Assembly: GCA_039024315.1 (NCBI GenBank)
Contig: JBCCQN010000017.1
Span: forward strand, 1 to 64,000
Source of the DNA: JBCAWW01 sp039024315
GTDB taxonomy: Bacteria; Bacteroidota; Bacteroidia; J057
DNA: 64,000 bases
Direction: 5' to 3'
The notes beneath the pieces are model-generated. The model saw nothing but the letters and a program-made list of their open reading frames with translations. It searched no databases and was not told the origin of the DNA. Made by a program: the position numbers and the translations under genes. Within the stretch, counting starts at the first letter, position 1; each line of letters begins with the position of its first letter. Positions 16,845-24,555 of this stretch are shown one piece after another.

Positions 16845-17399
16845 GTAAACAAATAACGATTTAGTACTAATTTATATACGAGAGTCAGCGAATATTCGTT
16901 GTCTTTAGCTAGAATAACTCATTTTATTCCTGATTTGGCGCATAAACCTATGAATATTTTACATGTTCTAATAAATTTTGGTGGTACCCACATCTCCCTT
17001 CTTCAGTGCTTCTATTGCCTTTACTCAACTGGTTTTGTACCATTTCATGGAACGCTTCCCCTCATCCATGGCCCTTTGACAAAATTGTGCTAACAGAGGC
17101 CGGAAAGAATGCTCAGAAAAGGGGCTCACGACCACTAATCGCGCCAATCAATCCCTTTTGTTTTCTGTCTCAGTCTTATTCATAGGAATCCAATTGTTAC
17201 GAATAACTTAAATTTTCAGGCTGGTAGATTGAAAACTCTCTCAAAAGATCTAAAAACAATTCAACATGGATTTTAGACCATTTAAACACTATATCTTACA
17301 AGCCAGCATCCTTAGTCCAGCTTGCACGTAGATAAATCTTAGTTTCCTTGCAGAATTTTACTTCGCCTTCTGTCGTTATTTGGAATTAAACCTTAAGGC
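16845..17399. other. Gene-poor intergenic region
   Basis: About 555 bases without a convincing gene. The frame at 16899-17093 is Cys/His/Phe-rich and resembles nothing. One perfect hairpin-AACGCTT motif is present at 17040-17057. Confidence 0.55.
17040..17057 (+). repeat. Hairpin-AACGCTT motif, stem CCAT/ATGG
   Basis: CCAT, loop TTC, ATGG, AACGCTT. Intergenic. The stem is AT-rich and quite unlike the CTGC copies, yet pairing is complete. Confidence 0.85.
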
Positions 17400-17591
17400 A
17401 TGTATTACATTAGAAAATTTTCAGGCAGCTGGGCTGTGCACAACAATTTCACTGGCAAAAAGAAATTGCTCAATGAAAACGAAGTGCACAACCTACTTAC
17501 CGAATTTCCCAACTTGCGCAACGCTCTTCAAAACAGTAAAACTGTAACCTTCTTCCGCAACAAGATCACCTCGATCCCTGACCTACCTTGA
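17400..17591 (+). CDS. Small uncharacterised protein (63 residues)
   Basis: Starts MYYIRKFSGSWAVHN and ends IPDLP. Composition is protein-like: basic and aromatic N-terminus, then an amphipathic helix NENEVHNLLTEFPNLRNAL. It has its own start and is followed 35 bases later by an 11-bp terminator hairpin, the best argument that it is expressed. Probably cytoplasmic; no family recognised. It precedes the PP2C-like gene in the same direction but is separated from it by the terminator. Confidence 0.6.
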   Translation: MYYIRKFSGSWAVHNNFTGKKKLLNENEVHNLLTEFPNLRNALQNSKTVTFFRNKITSIPDLP

Positions 17592-17626
17592 TGTAATTTT
17601 CAAATCACATTCGAAAAATTAAAAAT

Positions 17627-17672
17627 TTAAGCCTCACTGATAAATAAGATCGGTGAGGCTTAATACATTTTT
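17627..17672 (+). terminator. Terminator after the small-protein gene
   Basis: TTAAGCCTCAC (17627-17637) pairs perfectly with GTGAGGCTTAA (17653-17663). It is followed by TACATTTTT, a modest T tract. Confidence 0.75.
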
Positions 17673-17676
17673 CTAG

Positions 17677-17691
17677 CTAAGCTTTGCTTAG
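17677..17691. repeat. Short hairpin CTAAGC-TTT-GCTTAG
   Basis: 6-bp perfect stem with a 3-nt loop in the leader region of the PP2C-like gene. The complementary form CTAAGC-AAA-GCTTA occurs inside the terminator at 38884-38898. Confidence 0.4.
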
Positions 17692-17739
17692 AGCCTGTTT
17701 TTATGCTTTAATGCCAAAGAATTTATTAAATTGACCGCC

Positions 17740-19809
17740 ATGAAGGTGCATATCAAACAACCTGTAGCCTTACACGAGCCAGGAAACCAGTCTATCAATG
17801 AGGATTTTGTTTATCCTCTAGTCAGCCAAGTCAACAAAGAAGAAAGACTCTTCATCGTATGCGATGGGGAAGGGGGCTCCAATGCTGGAGAAGTGGCTTC
17901 TAAGTTGGTCGCGCTAAATCTTGCCAAATACTATGCGTCCTACCCCCCTAAGGGAGAAGCAGATCAGGACTTCCTTGATAATGCATTACTTTTTGTAGAG
18001 CAAAAACTTTCCAATTATAAAGCCAATCACCCTGAGAGTATCGCCATGTCAACCGGTATGGCCATGCTTTATTTTGGCGAAGCACAAGTTACCATGGCTT
18101 GGGCTGGCAATTGCCAAATCTCCTACTACAATGCGGCCTCAAAAAAGTTGATTCCGACCCATGATGGTTCTGGTTCTACCCCCAAAACCAAGGACCAAGG
18201 TATCAGTGGTAGTGAGAAGCCTAGCAAAATAAATATGCGCTTCTTGCCCAATGATGAGCTCGGCAAAGGCGATTACTTCTTTCTCTCCACATCTGGCATC
18301 AAAGAGCATGTCGATGAGGGCACTTTGACTACCCTTTTTGAGAGTGGTAGCAACCCGAAAAACAATCCCGAAAAATTAATCGAGGAAATCCGTATTCTCA
18401 ACAAGGGATTTGCCAAGGACAATTACTCCTGTTACCTCATCCAAATCGACAAAATCTCCGAAGCGGCTCAGGCTGTAAGCCAAACTGCTGTTGGCGCAAG
18501 CGCTCACCCAACTGCCGAATCAGATTCTAACGCCAATAGCGGTAACGGTATGGCCCGCACCTTAACTTTTGCCGGTGTCATTGCCATCCTAGCCTGTTTG
18601 GTAGGATTGGCGGCTTACTGGGGCAAAAGTGCCAATAGCTTTGAAGATTATTACGCTCGTGCCAATGACGCAGCCATGAGTTCTGATTATGAGTCAGCCA
18701 TCATGATATACGATAGCGCATTGCTAGTTGCCTCTACCGCAGAAGAGCGCAACAGAGCTATGGTAGCCAAAGAAGATGTAAGTGCCCGCTTCGCAGAACT
18801 CAATAAGCCACAACTAGGAGATGAACCGCTAGATAAGCTCATCCATAGTCCTGAGATGTATCTTGAATTAGCGGAATCAGAACTTAAAGAAGATAACTTT
18901 GTCGATGCGGCAGCCAACTTTCTCAGAGCGGAGAGAGTGATAGAGCGCGACCAACTTACCGAACCGGCTATTCCCTTTGATCAAATGGCCTACGCCTTCC
19001 TGATGGCAGGTAATGAGCAGTATGAAGGTGATGCGACCGATTGCGCCCTCGCTGAAGCCTATTACGAAAAGGCATTTTATCTCCTTCAAAGTCCCGAGGT
19101 CAAACCTAAAGATCCAGATGCCTACGCGCTAGCTGAAAAGTACCGTGATAGCTGCGACAATCAGACGGATATCAAAGTAATCACTAGCGCAGAACAACCC
19201 TCAACAGAGAAAGAGGAGCCCAAAGCGACTCAAGAGCCTAGTACTAACAACAGTGCAAATAAAACCAACACGAGGCAAATAGCGCCAGCCCAAGCACGTC
19301 CTAGTCCTACGACCAACACCCCTAAGCCAGCCGAAATAGCTTCAGCTAGTCGGGTCAAAGAGCCAACCCAAGTCACGCGTTCGGCATCGCCTTCTGGCAT
19401 AAATACAAGAGGTATGGCCCCTGAGGTAGAGAGTAGCCTCAATAAATATCTCTCTGAAGGCCAAAGGCTCTATGTACGCGCCAAAGACGAGGGCTCTAAC
19501 TATCTCTACAAATTGAGCGCAGAAAACCTCTTAGAAGCCGAGGCAGTTCTCGATGGTCCCGGCGCTTACATGCTAGCGTATATGTACCACATGGGATATG
19601 GTATCCCCAAAAACAAAGCAAAGGCATTGCAATACGCGCAGAAATCTGCCCTCAAAAACTGGCCAGCAGGACATTACCTATACGCTCACCTATTACTCGC
19701 TCGAAAAAATGCAAGAGATTCCCTTACCGCCAAGGCCTCTTTAGAGCGTGCAGCTAGTCTTAATTTCCCAGATGCGATCTACCGATTGCAAGAATTAAAT
19801 GAGCAATAA
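17740..19809 (+). CDS. PP2C-like phosphatase domain fused to Sel1-type repeats, membrane-anchored
   Basis: Proposed ATG at 17740 (MKVHIKQPVALHEPG) gives 689 residues; a TTG three codons earlier is possible. The N-terminal about 245 residues are a PP2C-type Ser/Thr phosphatase domain: SINEDFVYP, DGEGGSNAGEVAS (metal site), MAMLYFGEAQVTMAWAGN and the final Asp in KDNYSCYLIQ. The usual SDG metal motif reads STSGIKEHV, so one metal-ligating aspartate is replaced by serine; activity may be altered. A transmembrane helix (TFAGVIAILACLVGLAAYW, about residue 275-293) follows. Then come TPR-like helices, a Pro/Thr-rich linker, and C-terminal Sel1-like repeats (YMLAYMYHMGYGIPKNKAKAL). The TRAP permease genes begin 5 bases after its stop. 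Confidence 0.8.
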   Translation: MKVHIKQPVALHEPGNQSINEDFVYPLVSQVNKEERLFIVCDGEGGSNAGEVASKLVALNLAKYYASYPPKGEADQDFLDNALLFVEQKLSNYKANHPESIAMSTGMAMLYFGEAQVTMAWAGNCQISYYNAASKKLIPTHDGSGSTPKTKDQGISGSEKPSKINMRFLPNDELGKGDYFFLSTSGIKEHVDEGTLTTLFESGSNPKNNPEKLIEEIRILNKGFAKDNYSCYLIQIDKISEAAQAVSQTAVGASAHPTAESDSNANSGNGMARTLTFAGVIAILACLVGLAAYWGKSANSFEDYYARANDAAMSSDYESAIMIYDSALLVASTAEERNRAMVAKEDVSARFAELNKPQLGDEPLDKLIHSPEMYLELAESELKEDNFVDAAANFLRAERVIERDQLTEPAIPFDQMAYAFLMAGNEQYEGDATDCALAEAYYEKAFYLLQSPEVKPKDPDAYALAEKYRDSCDNQTDIKVITSAEQPSTEKEEPKATQEPSTNNSANKTNTRQIAPAQARPSPTTNTPKPAEIASASRVKEPTQVTRSASPSGINTRGMAPEVESSLNKYLSEGQRLYVRAKDEGSNYLYKLSAENLLEAEAVLDGPGAYMLAYMYHMGYGIPKNKAKALQYAQKSALKNWPAGHYLYAHLLLARKNARDSLTAKASLERAASLNFPDAIYRLQELNEQ

Positions 19810-19814
19810 GCTCA

Positions 19815-20351
19815 ATGAAAAGCCTTGCAAGCGCTATCCAATGGATCAATGAGTTCGCCGGCCGTGGGGTAGCTTGGATCACCTCTGCCTTGGTGTTATT
19901 GATTTGCTATGATGTCGCTATGCGATATCTGTTTCGCTACACCAAAATCTGGATTGTAGAGCTAGAATGGCATTTATTTGCCCTCATTTTTTTATTGGGT
20001 ATGGGCTACACCTTCCTGCATGATAGACATGTTAGGGTGGATGTGTTTTATGCGCGCTATTCTCCCAAGGGTAAGGCTTGGGTCAACCTCATTGGGGGTC
20101 TAGTTTTTCTTATCCCGCTTTGTATCGTAGTCCTTAGCAGCGCTTTTGAATTTACGCTAAGATCCTTTCAATGGAATGAGGCCTCTGCTGATCCGGGAGG
20201 TCTGCCTTATCGATGGATCATCAAAGGTAGCCTTTTTATAGGCTTTATCCTTTTGCTATTACAAGCGATCGCCCATATGCTCAATAGCCTTTTGATCATC
20301 TTGGGTCGAGAGCCCGCCCCTATTCCTTCCTCTCAAACAGAAAAAGCATGA
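19815..20351 (+). CDS. TRAP transporter small permease (DctQ-type)
   Basis: 178 residues, four predicted membrane helices. The second contains the family-typical EWHLFALIFLLGMGYTFLHDRHVRVDVF. The small subunit pairs with the large DctM-type subunit in sodium-driven uptake of carboxylates, sialic acid or similar anions across the inner membrane. Its stop overlaps the ATG of the next gene by four bases (ATGA at 20348), a sign of translational coupling. It starts 5 bases after the PP2C-like gene, an unusual neighbour for a TRAP system. No DctP-type periplasmic binding protein gene is visible in the window. Confidence 0.92.
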   Translation: MKSLASAIQWINEFAGRGVAWITSALVLLICYDVAMRYLFRYTKIWIVELEWHLFALIFLLGMGYTFLHDRHVRVDVFYARYSPKGKAWVNLIGGLVFLIPLCIVVLSSAFEFTLRSFQWNEASADPGGLPYRWIIKGSLFIGFILLLLQAIAHMLNSLLIILGREPAPIPSSQTEKA

Positions 20352-21706
20352 TTGAATCCTTGCCATTGATTTTGTTTGGGATCGTCTTCCTTCTAATTCT
20401 TCTTGGCTATCCTGTGGCTTTCACACTAGGAGGCGCCTCCGTCATATTTGGCCTAGTCTTTCTGGACAATAGTCTTGTTTTCAAGCTACTCCCCTATCGC
20501 ATCTTTGGCATCATGAACAATCAAGTGATGCTGGCAGTCCCCTTATTTGTTTATATGGGGGTTATGTTGGAGAAGTCCGGCCTCGCCGAACGCATGCTCG
20601 AAACCATGGCCCTGCTTTTTGGCCGCTTTAGAGGCGGCTTAGCCATCTCCGTACTGATTGTTGGAGCACTTTTAGCCGCCTCTACCGGTATCGTAGGTGC
20701 TACGGTTATCACCATGGGCTTAATAAGCTTACCGGTCATGCTCAAGAGAGGATATAAAGCCGAATTAGCTACTGGTATTATCGCGGCCTCAGGGACCCTT
20801 GGCCAGATTATTCCTCCCTCTATCGTATTGGTCCTGCTTGCAACCCAGCTCAATGTATCTGTAGGCGACCTTTTTAAGGCCGCAGTCGTGCCAGGTATCT
20901 TATTAGTAGGGGTTTACCTACTTTATCTCATCGGTATCGCCATCTTTGCCCCCAAATCCGCCCCAGCAATGCCAAAGGCTGAAGTAGCAGCGTTCTGGGA
21001 ACAGAGCCTAAAAAAGAAAATAGAACAAAGCGTCTTTGCCTTCTTACTGCCTATGAGTCTCATAGTCGCTGTTTTAGGGTCTATCTTTGCCGGCTTGGCT
21101 TCTCCCACCGAAGCGGCAGCCATTGGGGCATTGGGAGCTACTATTCTGATGGTAGCCAACAGAATACGTACCAGGGGATTGCAGCTAAGTATGTTCCAGC
21201 AGGTGATGCGTGAGACCACTCGCATTACTAGTATGGTTTTCATGATCCTGATTGGGGCAACCGCCTTTTCTTTGGTATTTAAATGGCTGGGAGGAGACCG
21301 CTACCTCACTGAGCTCATCACGAGTTCAGCGCTTTCACCCATGACCTTTTTGTGGCTGGTTATGGCGGTAGTATTTGTGGCAGGCTTTTTTATTGATTTT
21401 ATTGAAATCATCTTTATCGTCGTGCCGATAATCGTACCCCTCTTCCGCAATCTGGGACTCCATACTGAGCTCGAGATGAGTTTTCCTACCGCTATGGTTT
21501 GGGTAGGGATCTTGCTTGCTATGAACTTGCAAACATCCTTTCTCTCTCCTCCATTCGGTTTTTCACTCTTTTATCTCAAGGGGGTAGCACCTCCTCAAAT
21601 CAGCACCACTCAAATTTATAGGGGTATTTTACCCTTTATCTTGATCCAAATCCTATTCTTGGCGCTATTAATCCTGTTTCCCGGCATCATTACATTATTA
21701 CTTTAA
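20348..21706 (+). CDS. TRAP transporter large permease (DctM-type)
   Basis: 452 residues, about 12 membrane helices, full length for the family. Signature stretches: LLGYPVAFTLGGASVIFGL near the start, LLAASTGIVGATVITMGLISLPVML, SGTLGQIIPPSIVLVLLA, FAGLASPTEAAAIGALGA and GFFIDFIEIIFIVVPIIVPL. It is the transport-catalysing subunit working with the DctQ-type partner just upstream. Substrate cannot be inferred without the binding protein. The codons for SGLAERM carry a perfect hairpin motif, at a position where DctM proteins have a conserved sGLaeRm-like sequence. The motif there is therefore not an insertion. Confidence 0.94.
   Translation: MIESLPLILFGIVFLLILLGYPVAFTLGGASVIFGLVFLDNSLVFKLLPYRIFGIMNNQVMLAVPLFVYMGVMLEKSGLAERMLETMALLFGRFRGGLAISVLIVGALLAASTGIVGATVITMGLISLPVMLKRGYKAELATGIIAASGTLGQIIPPSIVLVLLATQLNVSVGDLFKAAVVPGILLVGVYLLYLIGIAIFAPKSAPAMPKAEVAAFWEQSLKKKIEQSVFAFLLPMSLIVAVLGSIFAGLASPTEAAAIGALGATILMVANRIRTRGLQLSMFQQVMRETTRITSMVFMILIGATAFSLVFKWLGGDRYLTELITSSALSPMTFLWLVMAVVFVAGFFIDFIEIIFIVVPIIVPLFRNLGLHTELEMSFPTAMVWVGILLAMNLQTSFLSPPFGFSLFYLKGVAPPQISTTQIYRGILPFILIQILFLALLILFPGIITLLL
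20578..20593 (+). repeat. Hairpin-AACGC motif, stem CGGC/GCCG
   Basis: CGGC, loop CTC, GCCG, AACGC. In the DctM gene, sense, within a conserved protein segment. Confidence 0.7.
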
Positions 21707-21718
21707 GGGGGACTCACG

Positions 21719-21726
21719 TATCTTTG
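21719..21726 (+). promoter_or_regulatory. Probable -7 element of aroC (TATCTTTG)
   Basis: Exact match to TAnnTTTG, ending six bases before the aroC ATG. Transcription should begin at or next to the start codon, giving a leaderless mRNA. The -33 TTG is not evident. Confidence 0.5.
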
Positions 21727-21731
21727 TCCTT

Positions 21732-22850
21732 ATGTCAAACACCTTTGGAACGCTATACAGCATCACCAGTTTTGGAGAGTCCCATGGCGCAGGGATCGGA
21801 GTGGTAATTGATGGATGTCCAGCCGGTTTGGAACTCGATATGGGCTTCATTCAGTCAGAGCTCGATCGCCGCAAACCTGGCACCAGTAGAATCACTACCC
21901 AACGCAAAGAGCCTGACACTTTTGAAATCCTTTCAGGGCAGGTAGGTAATATAACCACAGGAGCCCCATTGGGCTTTTTTGTCCGTAACCAAAATGTTCG
22001 CTCCAAGGACTATGATCATTTGGCTTTTGCTTTTAGGCCTTCACATGCTGATTACGCCTATTACGCAAAGTACGGTCTGAGAGACCACAAAGGAGGGGGG
22101 CGTTCCTCTGCAAGAGAAACCGTAGCCAGAGTTATCGGCGGCGCTGTGGCAAAGCTCTTACTCCGCAAGGTATCTAATATTGAAGTCGAAGCTTGGGTGC
22201 AACAGATCTATAATATCAGCCTAGACCAAGATCCTCCGTCAGTAGCACTAGAAGACGAATATACCCAAGCAGTCCGTTGCCCCGATCCTGAGATCGCAAA
22301 ACAGATGTATCATGCAGTAGATCAAGCCAGAAGAGAGGGTGATTCTGTCGGCGGAGTAGTAAAGTGCCGCGTCAAAGGGATGGAAGCAGGCCTAGGAGAA
22401 CCGCTTTACAACAAACTACCTGCGGCCTTGAGTTCGGCTATGTTGAGTATCAATGCTGTCAAAGGCTTCGAAATCGGCAGTGGCTTTGAGGGTACAAAAA
22501 TGCGCGGGTCCCAGCATAATGACCCCTTTTACAGCGAAAATGGGAAAATCAGAACCAGAACCAATCATTCTGGAGGCGTCCAAGGAGGCATTAGCAATGG
22601 CGAGGACCTTTTATTTAGAGTCGCCTTCAAACCGACTTCCACCATCATGCAAGACCAAGAGAGCGTAGATACAGATGGCAAGACCACTACCGTTTCTGGC
22701 AAAGGACGGCATGACCCTTGTGTAGTACCGAGGGCAGTCCCTATCGTCGAATCTATGGCGGCCATCGTACTCGCAGACCAATGGATGATGCAACGCGCTA
22801 GGAATATAAGAGAGCAGTCTCAATTACATTTAGACAAGTTGGCCGATTAG
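21732..22850 (+). CDS. aroC: Chorismate synthase
   Basis: 372 residues. Catalyses the last shikimate-pathway step, 5-enolpyruvylshikimate-3-phosphate to chorismate, using reduced FMN. Signatures seen: NTFGTLYSITSFGESHGAGIG at the N-terminus, DRRKPGTSRITTQRKEPD, YGLRDHKGGGRSSARETVARV and GSQHNDPF with the Arg/His FMN-contact region NHSGGVQGGISNGEDL. The C-terminal GRHDPCVVPRAVPIVESM is the usual closing motif. Chorismate feeds folate synthesis, and the pabAB gene about 20 kb away is a later step of that route. It probably has its own promoter after the TRAP genes and ends at a strong terminator. Confidence 0.98.
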   Translation: MSNTFGTLYSITSFGESHGAGIGVVIDGCPAGLELDMGFIQSELDRRKPGTSRITTQRKEPDTFEILSGQVGNITTGAPLGFFVRNQNVRSKDYDHLAFAFRPSHADYAYYAKYGLRDHKGGGRSSARETVARVIGGAVAKLLLRKVSNIEVEAWVQQIYNISLDQDPPSVALEDEYTQAVRCPDPEIAKQMYHAVDQARREGDSVGGVVKCRVKGMEAGLGEPLYNKLPAALSSAMLSINAVKGFEIGSGFEGTKMRGSQHNDPFYSENGKIRTRTNHSGGVQGGISNGEDLLFRVAFKPTSTIMQDQESVDTDGKTTTVSGKGRHDPCVVPRAVPIVESMAAIVLADQWMMQRARNIREQSQLHLDKLAD

Positions 22851-22858
22851 TAGATCTT

Positions 22859-22903
22859 GCCCAATTAAGAGCTCAAAACAATCTGTATCTAATTGGGCTT
22901 TTT
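22859..22903 (+). terminator. Terminator of aroC
   Basis: GCCCAATTA (22859-22867) pairs with TAATTGGGC (22890-22898) around a 22-nt loop, followed by TTTTT. Confidence 0.85.
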
Positions 22904-22921
22904 AATCGTAAGGCCAGTTGT

Positions 22922-22929
22922 TAACTTTG
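22922..22929 (+). promoter_or_regulatory. Probable -7 element of rseP (TAACTTTG)
   Basis: Exact TAnnTTTG match 20 bases before the proposed ATG at 22950. It also argues against the longer start at 22893, which would lie upstream of the promoter. Confidence 0.5.
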
Positions 22930-22949
22930 CACAAATTTTTGTTCCACTT

Positions 22950-24473
22950 ATGAGTGATAAAAAGTCTAGAAATCGCAGTTTTATTAATCTTGCGATCGTG
23001 GCGGGGGTTATCTTGCTAGGGCTGCTTATCGGCAAATTGACCGATAACTATGATTTGGCAGTACAGATCCTAAAGGCCCTTGGCTTGGTGATGCTGGGCA
23101 TTACCATATTGGTTACCATCCATGAACTAGGGCACTTCCTGACCGCCAAAATGTTTGGTATGCGGGCCGAAACTTTTGCCATCGGCTTTCCGCCCAAGCT
23201 CTTCAGTTTTACCAAAGGAGAAACCGAATATATGTTCGGAGCCATCCCATTAGGTGGCTTTGTCAAAATCTCTGGGATCATCGATGAATCTCTAGATACA
23301 GAGCACCTCAACGAAGTGCCCGAACCTTATGAGTTTAGGGCTAAGCCAGTCTGGCAACGTTTAATCGTAATGACTGGTGGGGTCATCATGAATGTTATCC
23401 TAGGCGTAGCTATATTCTGGGGCTTTAAATTTAGCTTTGGCGACCGTTACTTACCGATGGAAGAAGTGCAACATGGCATCTACACCGTTGAATATCAAGT
23501 AGTACCAGACTCAACTGAGGAAGGCGTTCGCCTTGATACTTTGGAGACCTTAGGGCACTTTTTGGGTTTCCGTACTGGCGACAAACTAATTTCTATGAAT
23601 GGGGAAACTTATCCCCATTTCGAAGATTATTTGGACCGTAAGCGCTTGATTGACGATGATGCCCACTACATCGTGGAACGCGACGGTCAACAAATACGGA
23701 TTGAAGTACCCGGAAATATTCAGAACTATTTTAGCGGAGGGGACAAATTTCCTTTTCTCTTCCAAAATCGTTCTGTTAGTCGCATCAAGTTAGGACGCAG
23801 GGTAGATCAAAACACCTACGCAGAGACTTTGATCGATACAATGCCGGCGGTGCTAGCAGGCCTCCAAGATGGCGATCACGTTTACATGCTCGATAGCACA
23901 CAAATCACTTGGTATCAGGAATTACAAGAATACGTTGCGGATCATGAAAGCGGTCCCATCATGGTACACCTAATCCGTGGTGGAGACTCTTTGAGTATTC
24001 CCGTCACCCCCAACGATAAAGGCCAAATTGGTGTCCTGCCCGACACTCGCTATCAAAAAGTTGAATATAGCTTTTTTGAAGCTTTCGTGCCCGGAGTCAA
24101 AAAAGCTTTTGGCTTCCTTACCGCCAATGCGCAGGGCCTTACCAACCTTTTTACACGCAAAGGAATCGAAAAGAGTAAATCGGTTATGGGGCCTATCCAA
24201 ATCGCTAAGCAGTATTTACTGGCTTTTGAAGTTGGCGGTATGGTTAAATTTCTCGAGCTGACAGCCATGCTCAGTATGATCTTGGCTTTAGTCAATATTC
24301 TGCCTATTCCTGCTTTAGATGGAGGACATGTCGTCTTCCTACTGATAGAGGCCATTACCCGTAAAGAACCTTCTCCAAAGGTCCGTATCATCGCACAGCA
24401 AATCGGTATGGTACTGATTCTGGGGCTCATGATCGTGATTTTTGGCAACGATATCTTCCGTCTGTTCCAGTAA
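22950..24473 (+). CDS. rseP: Site-2 protease RseP (M50 family)
   Basis: With ATG at 22950 (MSDKKSRNRS) the protein has 507 residues. It is an intramembrane zinc metalloprotease that cuts anti-sigma factors and leftover signal peptides. The HELGH motif is at about residues 58-62 in the first catalytic helix, followed by FLTAKMFGMRAETFAIGFPPKLF. Two PDZ-like segments lie between the helices (LGFRTGDKLISMNGE and PAVLAGLQDGDHVYMLD). The third zinc ligand lies in NILPIPALDGGHVVFLL near the C-terminus. All catalytic elements are intact. A TAnnTTTG promoter precedes it and a perfect 12-bp terminator follows, so it is probably monocistronic. Confidence 0.95.
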   Translation: MSDKKSRNRSFINLAIVAGVILLGLLIGKLTDNYDLAVQILKALGLVMLGITILVTIHELGHFLTAKMFGMRAETFAIGFPPKLFSFTKGETEYMFGAIPLGGFVKISGIIDESLDTEHLNEVPEPYEFRAKPVWQRLIVMTGGVIMNVILGVAIFWGFKFSFGDRYLPMEEVQHGIYTVEYQVVPDSTEEGVRLDTLETLGHFLGFRTGDKLISMNGETYPHFEDYLDRKRLIDDDAHYIVERDGQQIRIEVPGNIQNYFSGGDKFPFLFQNRSVSRIKLGRRVDQNTYAETLIDTMPAVLAGLQDGDHVYMLDSTQITWYQELQEYVADHESGPIMVHLIRGGDSLSIPVTPNDKGQIGVLPDTRYQKVEYSFFEAFVPGVKKAFGFLTANAQGLTNLFTRKGIEKSKSVMGPIQIAKQYLLAFEVGGMVKFLELTAMLSMILALVNILPIPALDGGHVVFLLIEAITRKEPSPKVRIIAQQIGMVLILGLMIVIFGNDIFRLFQ

Positions 24474-24480
24474 AGGGAAG

Positions 24481-24514
24481 GCAAAAAGCCATTTTTCGGT
24501 AGATGGCTTTTTGC
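24481..24514 (+). terminator. Terminator of rseP
   Basis: GCAAAAAGCCAT and ATGGCTTTTTGC form a perfect 12-bp stem around a 10-nt loop, with a T5 run in the 3' arm. Confidence 0.88.
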
Positions 24515-24517
24515 TAA

Positions 24518-24539
24518 TTTCGACGATTTAGCGTCGAAA
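24518..24539. promoter_or_regulatory. 8-bp hairpin in the leader of the T9SS cargo gene
   Basis: TTTCGACG-ATTTAG-CGTCGAAA, a perfect 8-bp stem ending 16 bases before the ATG at 24556. It has no T tract, so it is unlikely to be a terminator; an operator or mRNA leader hairpin is possible. Confidence 0.4.
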
Positions 24540-24555
24540 CCCGAACTCTTTTCCC

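Noticed and set aside
16899..17093. 64-codon plus frame
   Set aside because: Composition not protein-like and it spans a hairpin motif; treated as intergenic.
22089..22112. GCGTTC followed by CTCT-GCA-AGAG inside aroC
   Set aside because: It encodes the GGRSSARET motif found in all chorismate synthases, and the stem is shifted one base from the usual place. Likely coincidence.
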